From Albula goreensis (taxonomy: Eukaryota; Chordata; Actinopteri; Albuliformes; Albulidae): 64,000 nucleotides of DNA. A program made the translations under genes and the position numbers. Numbering within the stretch: the first letter of the stretch is position 1; each line of letters starts with the position of its first letter. The stretch is from NCBI GenBank assembly GCA_022829145.1, contig CM040741.1, positions 47,300,180 through 47,364,179 of the forward strand. Reading direction: 5' to 3'. This document shows positions 34,860 through 48,107 of the stretch, one piece after another. The notes under the pieces are model-generated. The model was given only the letters and a program-made list of their open reading frames with translations, had not been told where the DNA came from and did not search any database.

Positions 34860-36170
34860 TAACCATTTTTTAACACAGGATTTAAAACCCTTTAGAGTGT
34901 TGTACTCCCTGATACTAATCAGCAAGGTGTTCTCTAGCTCAGCTGCTTTGACTGAGAAGGCTGTCATACCACACTTTGTGGACCTGAGCTTGATGTTATC
35001 TTTGTAGCAGTACTGCGGTATGAAACCAATTCTTTAAGCGGTGGTGGAGCAATGCCATGAAAAATCTTATACAGTAAGCAGATATTGGCTGAATAAATTT
35101 TCACTGAAAATTTCAAATGTCAAAAAATTACATTTCTTGATATTATATCAAATATAAGAATAGTTTTTTTTTTTTTTTTTTGTCAAGTAACTTGAGTGTC
35201 TGTTTATAACGTTTGTAAATTGGCAGCATAGTTGTGAGACAATAAGAGATGAGACAGTATCATTGAATGCATATCCAATCTTAACTGCATCAGTACTAAT
35301 TTGATTAGGAATAAATTTGAAGTGAGCTAGATTGTGTTTGGTATTTTGGGATAGTTTGGGATTTTTTTTACATGTTTTTTTAAAAGTTAAATTATTATCA
35401 ATAATTCCACCTAAATATTTAAAATGTTGGACAACTTCAGTATGATGTCCTTTAACTAAAATGTTAGGTGGTGGAGTGTCGTTTTTTCTGATAGAAAAAG
35501 TTTTTGAAAACAGTTTACTGTTTTTGAAATATTTAGTCCATTATTTTATTCATTGCATCTGTGAGTATAGAAGCAGCTTTTTACTTAGTCTTGGCATGGG
35601 CATAAATGACTGTCATCAGCATACATCTGTTTTTTAAACTCTGGAACAACAGATGGTAAATTATTTATATAAGTACTAAACAATAAGGAACCTAAAATGG
35701 AGCCTTGAGGGACTCCTATGGAGCAGCCTGTGAGTGGGGACAAATGTCCATTGATCCTTGTTCAGTGTTTTTTAAAAAGTCTTATACTAAGTAACAATTT
35801 GCTGACTCTGTAGAGTGGTGTACCCTAAAATCAAACTGCATTTGGTGTAATGGATGATAACCAGAATCCAAGTGAGTGATTAGTTGATTTCTAACCACTC
35901 TCTCCATTGCTTTAGATACTATGGGGGTATATTGATGGGTGTACAATTGGCTGATTCAGCTCCATCTCGTGCCTTAAAGATAGGAGAAATGACAGCAGCT
36001 TTCAGAATATCAGGGAAAACTGCTTCCTTAATTTATCTATTTCTGTATTTCACAACCTTGTAATTGGTGTACAAAAAGTTGCTGTAGTTCTCTTAGTTAT
36101 GCTGGAGTCAATCCCAAATATATCATGGGCCTTTGAGTTTTTTTAGTGTCACTAGGAATTTTCATTAAGA
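34860..36170 (-). mobile_element. LINE (L2/CR1-like non-LTR) reverse-transcriptase remnant
   Basis: Read on the minus strand, 35681-35760 gives the RT motif SIGVPQGSILGSLL, and about 35600-35640 gives the catalytic box MYADDSHL. These two motifs occur in the right order and spacing for a non-LTR reverse transcriptase. The surrounding frame is broken many times, so the copy is inactive. The 5' end is missing, and the part from 35100 to 34860 may be the rest of the RT and 3' UTR. Clade is judged from motif style only. Confidence 0.8.
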
Positions 36171-36236
36171 TTAATGTATTTCCACTTTCTTATATCTACA
36201 TGTCTACTGTCGCCGCACTATGCACCTGTATTCATT

Positions 36237-36523
36237 TCAATTATCCTTGGGACGCCAGTTCTTAAATATACCCCACACGCCTACCACTGACTGGAACCAG
36301 GAAGAGTACACCTGCAACGCAAAGTGCGGCTTCTTAGGCAGTTCGGATCTCTTCACCTCCATCTGACAGTTTAACCGAACGTGATCCAGTGAAGAAATGA
36401 AGAACTGCGGATTAAAGTAACGATTCGAAGACCGTTGCATGATTCACTTTTTTTGCTACCACAAACCATTTGATCTGACAGCGGGCAGGAATTTTGGGAC
36501 GCTGACAATTAAGAGAATCAACA
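36237..36523 (+). promoter_or_regulatory. Probable 5' UTR and promoter of the gna14-like gene
   Basis: The 290 bp before the ATG at 36524 contain several CpGs in an AT-rich region (GTCGCCGCAC, AACCGAACGTGATCC). No coding exon upstream is visible. Exact transcription start not determinable; an antisense open frame here lacks support. Confidence 0.35.
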
Positions 36524-39500
36524 ATGGGTGATTGCTGCATGACAGCGGAAGCCAGGGAGTGTCAACGAATCAGTAAAGAAATTGAAAAGCAATTAAAACG
36601 AGACAAACATGATTCTCGAAGAGAACTGAAGTTACTTTTATTGGGTGAGTCAAGTTCAGTCGGCAGACCTTAACTGTAAATGAAGAATTGCTAGTCAACT
36701 GAACCTTAATTATTAGAAATATAGGTTTGGTCATAGCTTACAGGCGTTAATATGTACCCAAGTTCACGGGTGGGTCCCACACTTGCTCTTGGGAATTATG
36801 GGTAGGCCGATTCCCTTGCCATCCACAGTTTCCACTTTTGGATTGCAGCAAGCTATATTTTATTATTCACCAGAAACTTTCAATGCCTTGTTTTACTCTC
36901 TAAAGCCATGCCAGAAATAGCTGTGGCCCACATCGTGTTATTTTATGAAGAGAAAACGACCTGTATCCGCATCCCAAGATTTTAAGAACGATCAATGATT
37001 TAGTTCTCCTTTTTCTGAGCTGTATGGCGAATGATTCCTTTTGAAAAAGCTTACATTTTCGTGACTGAATGAAAATGGGGACATCTGATCACTGAAATTA
37101 AATAATTTGCCAGATATTGAAGAATCCAAAATAAGTGACAAAAAAATGACGAAATCTGCATTTAAAACATTTAAGAAACATGTCAGAAAATGTGATGCCA
37201 TAATATAACATGTTATTCAGCCTTAATTGATCAATAGATTAGCTATAGCTAACTGAGCACTATTGAATCATGTGGGTAAATTGGGTAAGGCAATATTTAA
37301 CGTGTGCATGGAGATTTTCATTTTGGTTTGGTTAATCATGTGAAAGGAAATAGTTTGTGTAGTGATGATGAATATGTTACCAAATCTCAAGACATAGTAA
37401 AATACATAACATTGATCATTACTGAATACACAGTGCAATTTTAAAATGTTGTAAAGTTCCCCATTTACGAAACTACTTCGGTTGAAACCAAGCCTGTCGT
37501 GAGTACAGTTCTTTGGCTTTTATATTTATATAAGTATTTTTGGTGTCGGTTCAGTACCCGTTTATTGATCAATACCGTCTTGGCAAGCCCAGTGAGATAC
37601 AGTTGTGGAGACCGTACTTTCTACCAGGTTTCGGTGGTTGCGTTATTTGTTTGGCTTTGCATATAAGCCTACAATGCTCTAGGAATGCTCTTCAGTCATA
37701 CACCGTGAGTCAACATTTCCAGCTTTAGCATTTTTGATATAACATTTAAATAAACAATTTTATCACACACCATCATGTAAGCAAATGGGTGGGCCTACGC
37801 GACGCTTATGAATGAATATAAACATATTGGCAGGTAGAACGCCATACGAATTAGTTAAGACGATTTAATTTGTTGTACAGAACACAGATCGACGCATCGG
37901 TGCATTAATACATTCCCCAAATGCAAATCCTGGACATGCAAAACGCGGAGAGGTCAGCGTTGAAACAATGTGCTTTTGTTGAGCACGGCTTAAACATGAG
38001 AACAAAGACAAAAGTCTGGTAATTTCAAAATGTTTCATTCTCAGCTGTTAGCCCTTTAAACAAGCCATTATCTGAAATGTATGTGTTGTACCTTATTTTA
38101 ATAGGCTACATACAACTATGGTTGTGCATGCTAATACATATTTTAGTGAACACAACAGATTCATTGAAAATATTGATCTTGAAATAAATTTTGTAAAAAC
38201 TAGTGGTCATTTACATATCCCATCTATTTTACCTGAGGTTTTGAAAGAAATTGATTTTGTCCATGCAAATTCATTATGGATCATAACCTGAAGCATACAT
38301 GGTGACCTTACAAGGTGACTCTAGATGTATCTACAGTCTTGAAATGTTGCTGTCTGAATTTTATGGACAGGCAAGGTAGGGAACTGCTTGGAACCCTGAA
38401 CATGAAGGGGCCTCGTAGGCCAATGAAAAAGGGTCAGATGGGCACCATGGTATTGTGTGATGTCACGTTGTACAGTCTGCATATCCAGTTTCACGCGTTC
38501 ACCCTGATTTTCACAAGTTATGAACAACTTGAGACCTCAGTGCTACAGAAGTTTGGTAAAAACCTGTTTCACCAGTTGAGTTTTTGATCTGTTTTAGTGC
38601 TGAAAGCAAAGAGTTTGTCCAGAAATTTCTGTCTGTAGTTTGAGTGGTCATAGGGCAAATGTATATTTGACTGGTGGAGTCAGCCTCAGAACACCCCACT
38701 CATTCCAACAACCAGACAAGCCTTTAAGTAATGACTGCCCCCATTCCATTCCTTCACCTCTGCAACGCAGACTCTAAACAATGTGTTCAGTACATCATTA
38801 GAAAAGAAATGGAGCATTACTCATTTGGAGCACTAGTGATTTGTACCAAAATGATTGTGCATGACAGAAGAAGGTATATGAATTGAATTTGGCCACATAT
38901 CTCATGCATTTACAACTACCACATTTATTAATGGTTTTGCAGATTCCCTGTATTATAATTGCAGTATCATTTTCATAACTCTTTGTTTTTCACAAAGAAT
39001 TAGACCTGAACACCAGAGTCTTTCAAATTCCACACTTTAGCAGATGCCTATTGAGGACATAAAACCATTTTTCACAGGTCCTCTTACCTTCTGACTCCTC
39101 ATTTCATTCAGTGATTGAGACTCATTCACTCACTATCTTTATTTAACGTAGTCTTAGTTCCCAACTAAAACCTAAACCCATCCTGAAATCAGTGGCGGCC
39201 GGTGAGTTGGAAACAGGGGAAGCTCAAACCTCACCTTTAAATCTATTATTAATTTCAACCGGTTCCCGTTAATCCGCCTTGATTAACAATAAACCTAGCG
39301 ATTCACAGAATAATTAACACTAATCGTGTAAATAGAGTAAATGATTACCAGTGTCATTTAGTGATCGTATTATTTCTCTTTACTGAACTGTTTAAAATTT
39401 GCAAAAACCAACACATAATTGTACTTTTCGCTCTCTGCCCGACGTCAGGGATTGTTCATGTCAAATGCGCTCGTCTGATTTGCAAGATTCTGCCGTTTAA

Positions 39501-42500
39501 ATGCTTGCGAAACACTGTGGATTGTCTGAAGCTTGTGTGCTGCAGCGAAAGCTTAAATTGTCTAACAAGGTTGACAATCATTTAAATACGCATTGAAAAA
39601 CTAATACCTTAATGTGTTTTACATTGTAGCTTTCTTGTGTTACGATTCAAATTTATAAAACGGAAGTAAAGGTATTGAAATCGACCTCAATTTCTGAGAA
39701 TACACCTTTAGATTACAGAAAACAGGATCTTTTATCTGTATAATGCATCTGTGCTGAGTGCAATGCACAATAAAGTTTAGCACACAGGCCTCAACTAGTT
39801 TGCGAAAACAGCAACTCCATCACAAAATGTAATTGATAATCATGTACTCTATTTACGCGATTGGTGATGATTATTCTGTGAATCGCTAGGTTTATTGTTA
39901 ATCAACGCGGGTTAACGGGAACAGGTTGAAATTAATGATAGATTTAAAGGTCACTGCCTGAAATCCTCCTAGACCAGGGCTATTCACCTCCAGGCCTGGA
40001 TATTTCCCTACTATATAGAACACATCTTGATTTCAATCATTTGCCACAGGGAGAAATAAGATGTGATAGTGTTCTGCAGGAGCAAATACCTGCAGACACC
40101 ACAGGACCGGTGGTGAATACTCCTGTCATAATTGCTCTTATTTAATTTAGATCTGTTCATTCACATGCAACACCACCAAACTCATGCATGTCTCTGTTTC
40201 ATGAAATATCAGCTAGAGTATATGGACTAGTTATAACCCTGAACCCCATAATTCTGTAGACTTGGGAGTGAAGTGATATTGCCAGATCCTTCTCACATTT
40301 GGCACCTGTACTTAGTTATGAAAAAGAAGAGACAGTGCCACCTAATGGCTGTTGTGATAGCAGTATCTGCATCTGTGTCATATCATGTGCAGCAGCAAAG
40401 GAAAGCACTAAATTGAACTGAAAGTGTGTAAGAATTAATGGACAGCTCAGAAGTTTTCCTCTTCTGTCCATCGCTATAGTATGAGCATCAGGTAGTGGCA
40501 TTATGGGTGGAGTCAGGAGCAGGTCAACACAAAGCTTTTTATTGATAATATGGAGTGAACTTTTCTAATTTATGTCAAAGGGAGGAGCTTTTAGTTCTGA
40601 GTTATGAAAAAAATAATGTCAAATACTTCTTCAAACAAAGTTTTAGTCAAGGGTTTATAGGCTGGTTAGGACATCAGTAACAGACTCATTTTCTAATTCA
40701 CTCAGTGAATGGGCATTAGTTTGTTTTGAAAATGCTGGGGACAGTGACAGGTTCAACTAACTAAAAGCTTTCAAAAAGTGGTGGGGACAATACGGACCAT
40801 GACAAAAAGTGTTGGGGACATGTCCCCAGTGTCCCCAGTGTAAACGACACTTATAACTCAGTGTCTCACTCAAATACTCAAATTCACACCTCCTCTTACT
40901 TACTTACTCACCTCACTTACTCCTTGTGCCACACACTGACTAAACAGATCACTGACTCATCAACCCACGTATTGACTACCCCTCTCTGACTACCTTTGTT
41001 TTGAATACTAGGATTCTACAATACCAGCTTTGGTTCTTAGCTGAGATTTCCCTGGTAACCCCTGCATGTGTTTTGCATGAATGACTTTCCTGTGGAAAGA
41101 AACGCCCTCTGTGTGCCTGATATGGTCTGTGTACTCAGGTACTGGAGAGAGTGGCAAAAGCACCTTCATCAAACAGATGCGGATCATCCATGGCTCTGGA
41201 TACTCGGAGGAGGACAGGCGCACCTTCACCAAGCTGGTTTACCAGAATATCTTCATCTCCATGCAAGCAATGGTCCAGGCCTTGAAAACCCTCAAAATCC
41301 CCTTTGTGGATGATGGGAACATAGTAAGAGCCATCCACCTCACCACTAGGATTGTATTAATGAAGCAAACAGAGGATAATGATTCAGTGATGCTGAGGAT
41401 GAGTGTTGTGTGTTTTTTAATGTGCACATCAGAGTCCTCTCTTTCCCCATGTGAAACTCACGCATATAATGTCATTAATCTTCAAACTGCTGCAGGTTTT
41501 TTGAACCTTGCTATAAAACTGGGATATCATGGGGTCATAGGGTTATTGACTTATCTGTTATGATTCATCTGCCAGATTGATTATGTTTAATGTCTAAAGA
41601 TGCATCTCAGGAGAATCTCTCTGATTCCAGCATTATGCCAACGTGATAAATGAGGTGGATGTGAGCCACGTGGGCAGTCTGCAGCCAAAGCATGCAGAGG
41701 CCATCAAGAAACTGTGGAGTGATCACGGCATTCAGCAATGCTATGACCGCAGAAGGGAATATCAGCTGTCTGATTCCACCAAATAGTCAGTATTCTTCTT
41801 AGTCAAAAGTACATATGCAGTATCTCTACTCAAACCACATGTATAAAATGTAAGTCTACACTATAAAAAGAGTCTTTCGTTATACTTACACAAAGTAAAA
41901 ATATGAATATTCTTGTATCTTCAGTTACCTGAGTGATCTGGATCGCATCGCCAGCCCTTCTTATGTCCCCACTGTAGAGGATATTCTCCGAGTCCGGGCT
42001 CCCACCAGTGGAATCATTGAGTACCCCTTTGACCTGGATAATGTCATCTTCAGGTATGAGCTTCACCCCTCTGTTAACACCAGTTTGGACATTTTTATCC
42101 AGGATACTTTGAGAGTTTAATTTTGTGTCTTTTTTTAGGATGGTGGATGTTGGTGGTCAAAGGTCAGAGAGAAGGAAGTGGATTCACTCTTTTGAGAGGG
42201 TCACCTCTATCATGTTCCTTGTGGCACTCAGCGAGTATGACCAGTTCTTAGTAGAGAGTGACACCGAGGTGAGGTTTTCAAATACAAAAAGGTCTTGGTA
42301 ATATCAATAAATATGACCCAGTCTAACTACTACCCTGTTTAGCACTTCCCCATTTAACATTGATTTACTTTAAATAAGGGAAACTATTATTAGCTAGCCA
42401 ACCAACTCCAGTTACCAGAAACTGAATCATTGAATGCATTAGACACACTTTTACACAACTGTGGTTAAGAAATCTAAATCTTCACAAATGTATGCTTATG

Positions 42501-43330
42501 ACATCTCACCTGTTCATATGATGTTGGAATTTATTGTTTTATTATTGTGATTGAGTAGGTGTATGACATTGCAACTATGCTTCTGTAGGTGTTTTTTGTG
42601 TCAGATGTGTGATACTGCAGGTGTTTATCTGTGCTTCAGAATCGAATGCAGGAGAGCAAATCTCTCTTTCGGACCATCCTCACCTATTCATGGTTCCAGG
42701 AGTCATCTATCATCCTCTTCCTCAATAAAACAGATCTATTCGAGGAGAAGATAATGAACTCTGATCTGGCTGACTATTTCCCAGAGTACACTGGTAAGTA
42801 ATATATGTACGTATGAGTAATTGTGTAGGTCTGAGTGTGTATGTGTGTGAGAAAGTATGGGTAATTTTAGAGTGTGTATTTACATGTGAAAGTGAGAATG
42901 TGTTAGAGCATTGTAGCGCCACTCTGTAGCGTCCTCTCTATTGGTCAATATAGAGAGCAGTCAGTGAGCTTGGGCTGTCAGTTGTACAATAAAGCTGTAA
43001 CATCTGTGATGAAGGAAAACCAGGCCTCAAGTCTTTGGCTGTGACAGGAGAAATGTTTATGGTATTTATAGTGAAAATACATGAGTCTGCTCACCAACCA
43101 TCATTTTTAAACAAGTCATGTTTACATTGATCTTTTCAGGCCCCAAACACAATGCAGAATCTGCAAAACAGTTTGTCCTGCAGATGTTTCTTGACCAGAA
43201 TCCAGACAGAGAGAAGCGTCTCTACGCTCACTATACTTGTGCCACGGACACAGAGAACATTCGCTTTGTCTTCGCTGCTGTGAAGGACACGCTCCTGAGA
43301 AACAATCTCAGAGAGTTCAACCTGGTGTAG
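36524..43330 (+). CDS. gna14: G protein alpha subunit, Gq/11 class, gna14-like, complete
   Basis: Membrane-tethered GTPase that couples receptors to phospholipase C-beta. Exons: 36524-36644, 41139-41323, 41631-41785, 41925-42053, 42139-42268, 42640-42793, 43140-43330; the lengths 121/185/155/129/130/154/191 equal the usual Gq-class pattern and give 354 aa. Visible: MGDCC with paired cysteines for palmitoylation; P-loop GTGESGKST; the arginine of RVRAPTSGI (switch I); [12 protein letters not shown] with the catalytic Gln (switch II); NKTDLFEEK (base binding NKxD); TCATDT; and C-terminus LREFNLV. The N-terminus ([18 protein letters not shown]) and REFNLV end are nearer to GNA14 than GNAQ/GNA11, which end KEYNLV. 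A variable helical-domain stretch ([20 protein letters not shown]) and [18 protein letters not shown] differ from all mammalian paralogs I recall, so the exact symbol is less certain than the class. Confidence 0.9.
39190..39956. mobile_element. 767-bp non-autonomous hAT-type transposon in gna14 intron 1
   Basis: Starts CAGTGGCGGCCGGTGAG and ends AAAGGTCACTG. It is flanked on both sides by the identical 8-bp CCTGAAAT (39182-39189 and 39957-39964). Long inverted arms (39190 to about 39357 and about 39836 to 39956) share CTTTAAATCTAT, TTGATTAACAATAAACCTAG and GCGATTCACAGAATAAT. The terminal 20 bp of the left arm are not fully mirrored, so the right tip is slightly shorter. The core (about 39360-39835) holds no transposase. 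Confidence 0.93.
39975..40125. mobile_element. Small MITE-like palindrome next to the hAT element
   Basis: Begins CAGGGCTATTCACCTCCAGG and ends, inverted, CCGGTGGTGAATACTCCTG, with imperfect inverted ends of about 25 bp. It is separated from the hAT-type element by only the target duplication and about 10 bp. No target duplication of its own was found. hAT-like by its CAGGG end only. Confidence 0.55.
42911..43046. mobile_element. Possible short LTR-type fossil in the last gna14 intron
   Basis: TGTAGCGCCACTCTGTAGCG near the start, an AATAAAGCTGTAAC signal inside, and a TGTGACA end give the look of a small solo terminal repeat. No flanking duplication was found and no coding part is present. 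Family unknown. Low-confidence call. Confidence 0.2.
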
Positions 43331-44510
43331 GAGACCATGGAAATGATCTTCATTTCTTATTACAATATACGATTTTCCTCCTGTCCCAAAATGACCAATC
43401 AGGAGTGACCAAGTGAATGTTTTCCCAAAGTCATTTTCTCCTCTGTCGTAACAGATTACATATCTATAAAATTTCTGGTGCTATGACTGACCAGCCATCG
43501 ACAAAGCTTTCATGATAGATTTCCTATTTTACATTTATTTAGCTAAAAATACATTTGACATTATATTTCAAAATTTGTCAAATTGAAAAGTTTTAAAATG
43601 TCCTATAAGTTATATTTATCCATCACTTTCTGGTTCAAACTTTGAGGAGTAGATTAAGGCTGTTGTGATGGTAGAAGTATTTCCAAAAAAAAAAAAAAAA
43701 AAAAAAACTTTTCTGGGCTTTTCCTAGATTTTCAATAATTATTTCTACAACTCAAAAAGCAAAGGAAAGAGGACATTTCCAAGGAGAACCACAGTTTAGT
43801 GCTATTAAAGTGACCAAATTCACTGAAAATGACACTTTTAAAAATCAATCAAAATTAAGATGTGTTAAAAATGATATCACCATTCTAAGACCACAGACTG
43901 TATGATCATATGCCCACATGTATAATGTCCGTTTGAGTTTTCAGCTATATGTTTGAGCCCAAGGATACCCACGAGACTGTGGGTAAATGACACACTGGGA
44001 TTGACTGAATGAGCTGCTCTCATCATTCTGTATTCTTATTTCATTTTTAAATACCATAATTATAAGGGTTAATATGTATATTTTTACACCATCTGGGTTT
44101 TCTTCATGTTAGAGATAATTAAAGATGAGATACTTAGGTTTGAAACATTCAATACCTTTGTGTAAAAAAGTGTTTGAACCTTTTCAGTAACTGAGACTTA
44201 GATGAACAGCTAACATGATTTCAGTCTAAAATATGTAAAAAAGAATCCATCCCAAAGGAGTTCACAAACTTTCATGTGGCACTCTATTCATTAACATTTG
44301 CTCCATCATATAGAAAATGTGGCTTCCATGGACTTTGGCCTTAAAATTCCAATACTTCTGCTAGAGCCAATATAGTGTCATGTGTAGTTGAACTGTCTTA
44401 TAAGACTGTATAAGCAATAGGGATGTGTCTTTTATGAAAGATCTTCATAGGTCATATGGTACTTTACATTTTTTTAAATTGATAAATAAAATATATAACT
44501 TGAATGATGA
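43331..44510 (+). other. gna14 3' UTR and polyadenylation signal
   Basis: Non-coding AT-rich sequence after the TAG at 43328-43330, with a poly(A) run at about 43685-43707 and a polyadenylation signal AATAAA at 44485-44490. At about 44165-44280 GTTTGAACC and GAGTTCACAAACTTT in inverted orientation may mark a worn Tc1-type fragment. Confidence 0.5.
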
Positions 44511-45399
44511 GTGATTTATGTGTTTGCTAACAATGCTGATAAACAGTGTAGTAGGTAAGGTTCATGATACTAGTATTTTTTCTGGCTGGTTTCTCAGCTT
44601 TTCGGTTTTTCTGTATTCTTCACATTTGAATATTTGCCCATTATCTTTATATTATATAAAACTGGGGGAGCAGGGAGCAAGTCAACACCTATATTTTGAC
44701 TTCCTGTATAGACTGAGCTAACAGAAACGAAAAGTGCTTCGGCAGGTTTTGCTACTCTTTAAAGGATGTAACTGCCAAAATGTGGGAATATCTCTTTAAG
44801 GGAATGCTGGAATACTGAGCTGTGCTAACCATCAGACAGGCAGAGAAACTGAGGGCTTGCTGTTGCTAGCTGGGAGGGGGAATGAGCAAGAGAAGCGGGG
44901 GTGGGGTGTAGATTTTCCTGCTGGGTGAGAAGAGAGAAATTGAATGATCTGAGCAGAATCAAACACAGATTCCCTACAATTCTATACTCTCTTTGCAGTA
45001 TGGATCACTTCTCAGCTGCACAGGTTTCCCTTCATCTATACATTTTTCTTCTCATCCTGATAATTCTCCTCTCGTCTGGACTGATTTTCTCTCATCTGTG
45101 CACATTTTCTCTTTTATACATCTCTCACCTGCGCAGATCTCATCTCAGCTGTGCAGATTTCCTCTCAGCTGATTGATCTCCGTTTAGGTATTCAGACTTC
45201 TGCTCTTTTTTATCTATGTAAACAAGCACAGCAATCAATTCATTTTCATTTTCAAATCCATTTTAATTCACACATCCCCTTTCTATTATAAATAATCTGG
45301 CAGTAGATACCAGTCATTAGATTTTTTATAGATTACATAGAATTGTAATTGTATTTTTCAAACCGAAATCTGCGCGGTACCTGCCCTTAGCTAAGCACA

Positions 45400-46110
45400 T
45401 TTCAGCCTCAATCTCACATAGCCTGTCTGGCTGCGCAGTCAGAAAGCATAGCTGCACAGAGCTGTGTACTGCAGCATCAGCCACTCAGGAGCCAGTCATC
45501 ATCCCTTTGGAGACGTCGATGCAGTCATGTGACCACAAAATGGAGGCAGAGCAGCTGTGAGTAAGCCGTACTGTGGGAGCAGGAGAGCATCAGAGGAGCA
45601 GCACTTCCTCCGGGCTGAAACGGTGAGCTCCGCGCCACAGCGCACCCCCTGCACATTCACATACTCCCGTCTTTGGAGAGCAGTTACAGCTCTCAGGGAT
45701 GCAGGAGCTCGTTTGTGCATGCATCCGTGATAGAGATGGAGAGAGATACAGAGCGGGAGGGAGAGAGAGAAATACAGAGCGAGAGACTGTGAGGGTGAGG
45801 GAGGGAGTGAGGGAGGGAGAGAGAGAGGATGCTGAGCTCCTAATTCCTCTGTTGAAAGTCAGGCAGCGGTATTAATCTCTATTTGTAGTACTTAATGCAG
45901 CAGGGCCAGTGTTATTCATCAGAGATGGCTAGCACTGAGATGGATGAACAGAGAAACAGTAATCCAGTGAATTACTGAACTGGAAAATCTTTGAAGTGTA
46001 TGTGTGTGACCATGTATACACATCCACGTATATGTGACCCGGTGCATGTATCGAGAGTATAAGACTGCAAGACTGCTCTGTTATCTGAAGGTTCCCTAGA
46101 TGATGTGCTG
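45400..46110 (+). promoter_or_regulatory. Probable promoter and 5' UTR of the prune2 BCH gene
   Basis: CpG- and GC-richer stretch (about 45370-45660) ahead of the first recognised coding exon, with GCATGCATCCG and a purine-rich GAGA tract at 45735-45830. A GTGAGC donor-like site near 45622 could end a non-coding exon. Position inferred from the gene start. The 44511-45399 stretch before it shows nothing recognisable. Confidence 0.35.
45735..45835. repeat. GA-rich purine tract
   Basis: Interrupted GAGAGAGA/GAGGGAGG sequence within the 5' region of the prune2 BCH gene. Such tracts are GAGA-factor-like or simply low-complexity; no more can be said by eye. Confidence 0.7.
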
Positions 46111-48018
46111 ATGGAGTTTGTAAATAAAGAAGAGAGGAGGAGTCCAGATGGAGAAGAGAACAGAGCAGGTAAGTTAACTGACAGTGCAGCCTTATTTAAA
46201 TTTTATACACGGACTATGAATGGCCTTGAATCTGAATGTGAGTTTAAAACCACAATGTGAATGTCTGTAGTTAATCATTACGATCTGAAGCAAAGTAAGA
46301 ATGGCTGAATGTAAATGTCACTGTTTACCAGCACACTGTAAAAGACCCTATTTAAATATTCAGATGTATTTAACTGACTGAATCTATTTTTATGCTGAAA
46401 GAGGCTGTGACTAATGGTTTTGTGGGTGGTGTGTATCCCAGCTCCACCAGATTCCTCAGACTTTCAGGAGACACGCCCCCAGCGGAAGAAGCTCTCAGCT
46501 CCGCCCATCAGCCTGTCTCTGGATCAGAGCGAGGGCTCACTCTTGTCTGATGATGCGCTGGACACACCTGATGACCTGGACATCAACGTAGATGAGCTGG
46601 ACACACCTGATGAAGACGACTTTCTGGATTATGCTGGACGCAAGCTAGAATGGAAGGGTAAGACACTCAGACAAACTCACACACGCACACACACAATGGC
46701 TCTATCCTACAGGAAACTTGAGTGACAGATTACCTGATCCACAACAGGACGTCTGGCATCCAATCAGATGGTTGGGATAGAGTCGAATGAAGCAAGCTCG
46801 GCATGTGGTACAGAAGAAGAGCGTCAGGATTCAAAGCTGTGGAGGACAGTAATCATTGGAGAGCAGGAACATCGCATCAACATGAAGAGCATTGAACCGT
46901 TCCAGAAAGTTCTCTCACATGGAGGTGAGAAAGGGGGGGAGGGGACCAGAGGTGGTTGGTTTGTGAACCATTGTCAGCGTAATGTGAAACAACACATTTA
47001 TTCGAAGTGTATGTATTTACTTTGTAAATATGTTTAATTTTATCATTTTTTTACATATGATTTGGTTTTAATACACTCTATATCTGAAGAAGCAGTGTCA
47101 TTTTCAAGGAATCTTTATAATACAAAGTGACATTTCTCCCACCAGGTTACTATGGTAATGGTCAAAATGCCATCATCGTGTTTGCTGCGTGTTTCCTGCC
47201 GGATAGCGACAGGGAGGATTATCACAATATTATGGAAAACCTATTCCTGTGAGTGCCACTGCCTACCCTCACAACAAACACAGCACAGCGCAATACACAC
47301 ACCTACAGCACAACAACCCCATACACTTAGCACAGCACCATCAAGCACACTCTCTCACATATAATACAGTAATTCAACACCCATAGCACAGCATCACTGC
47401 TCATACTCACATATAACAAAATAACAATACAGACATAACTTACCGACCATACCCACAGAACCATGTCAAAATATAAGGATGTTTGATGACAGTAACAGGT
47501 TAGCCTTATTATGCTCATCATGTCTCTGACTTTCACTGTAGCTGTGAATATAAAAAATTAGTTACCATTGATGTAAAGGTGTGTGTCTGTCTGCTTACGC
47601 AATGGTGGGTGTGCAGGTATACAAGTTTGTGTTTCTGTACATGTAGAAAGTGCTGCCCAGGTGTAAACAAGTCTGCATCTGTTTCTCTGTTTCCCTCTCT
47701 GAAGGTTTACAGGTATGTGAATCTACATGTGTAAAGGTGTTTATCGCTCTGCAGGTATAAAAGTGTGTCTCCCTCTACAGGTATAAAGGTGTGCATTAGC
47801 ATGCATACAGGTATGTCTTCTCCTGTAGGTATGTACATGTGTGTTTCTGCATATATGAAGGTGTGTTTATTGACCTGTGCCTGCAGGTATGTGATAAGCA
47901 CTCTGGAGCTGATGGTGGCAGAGGATTACATGATCGTGTATTTGAATGGAGCCACACCGCACAGGAGGATGCCTGGACTGGGCTGGCTGAAGAAGTGCTA
48001 CCACATGATAGACAGAAG

Positions 48019-48107
<89 letters not shown>

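Noticed and set aside
41081-41563. 160-aa frame containing GTP-binding motif
   Set aside because: It is gna14 exon 2 with intron read on both sides; the real exon is 41139-41323.
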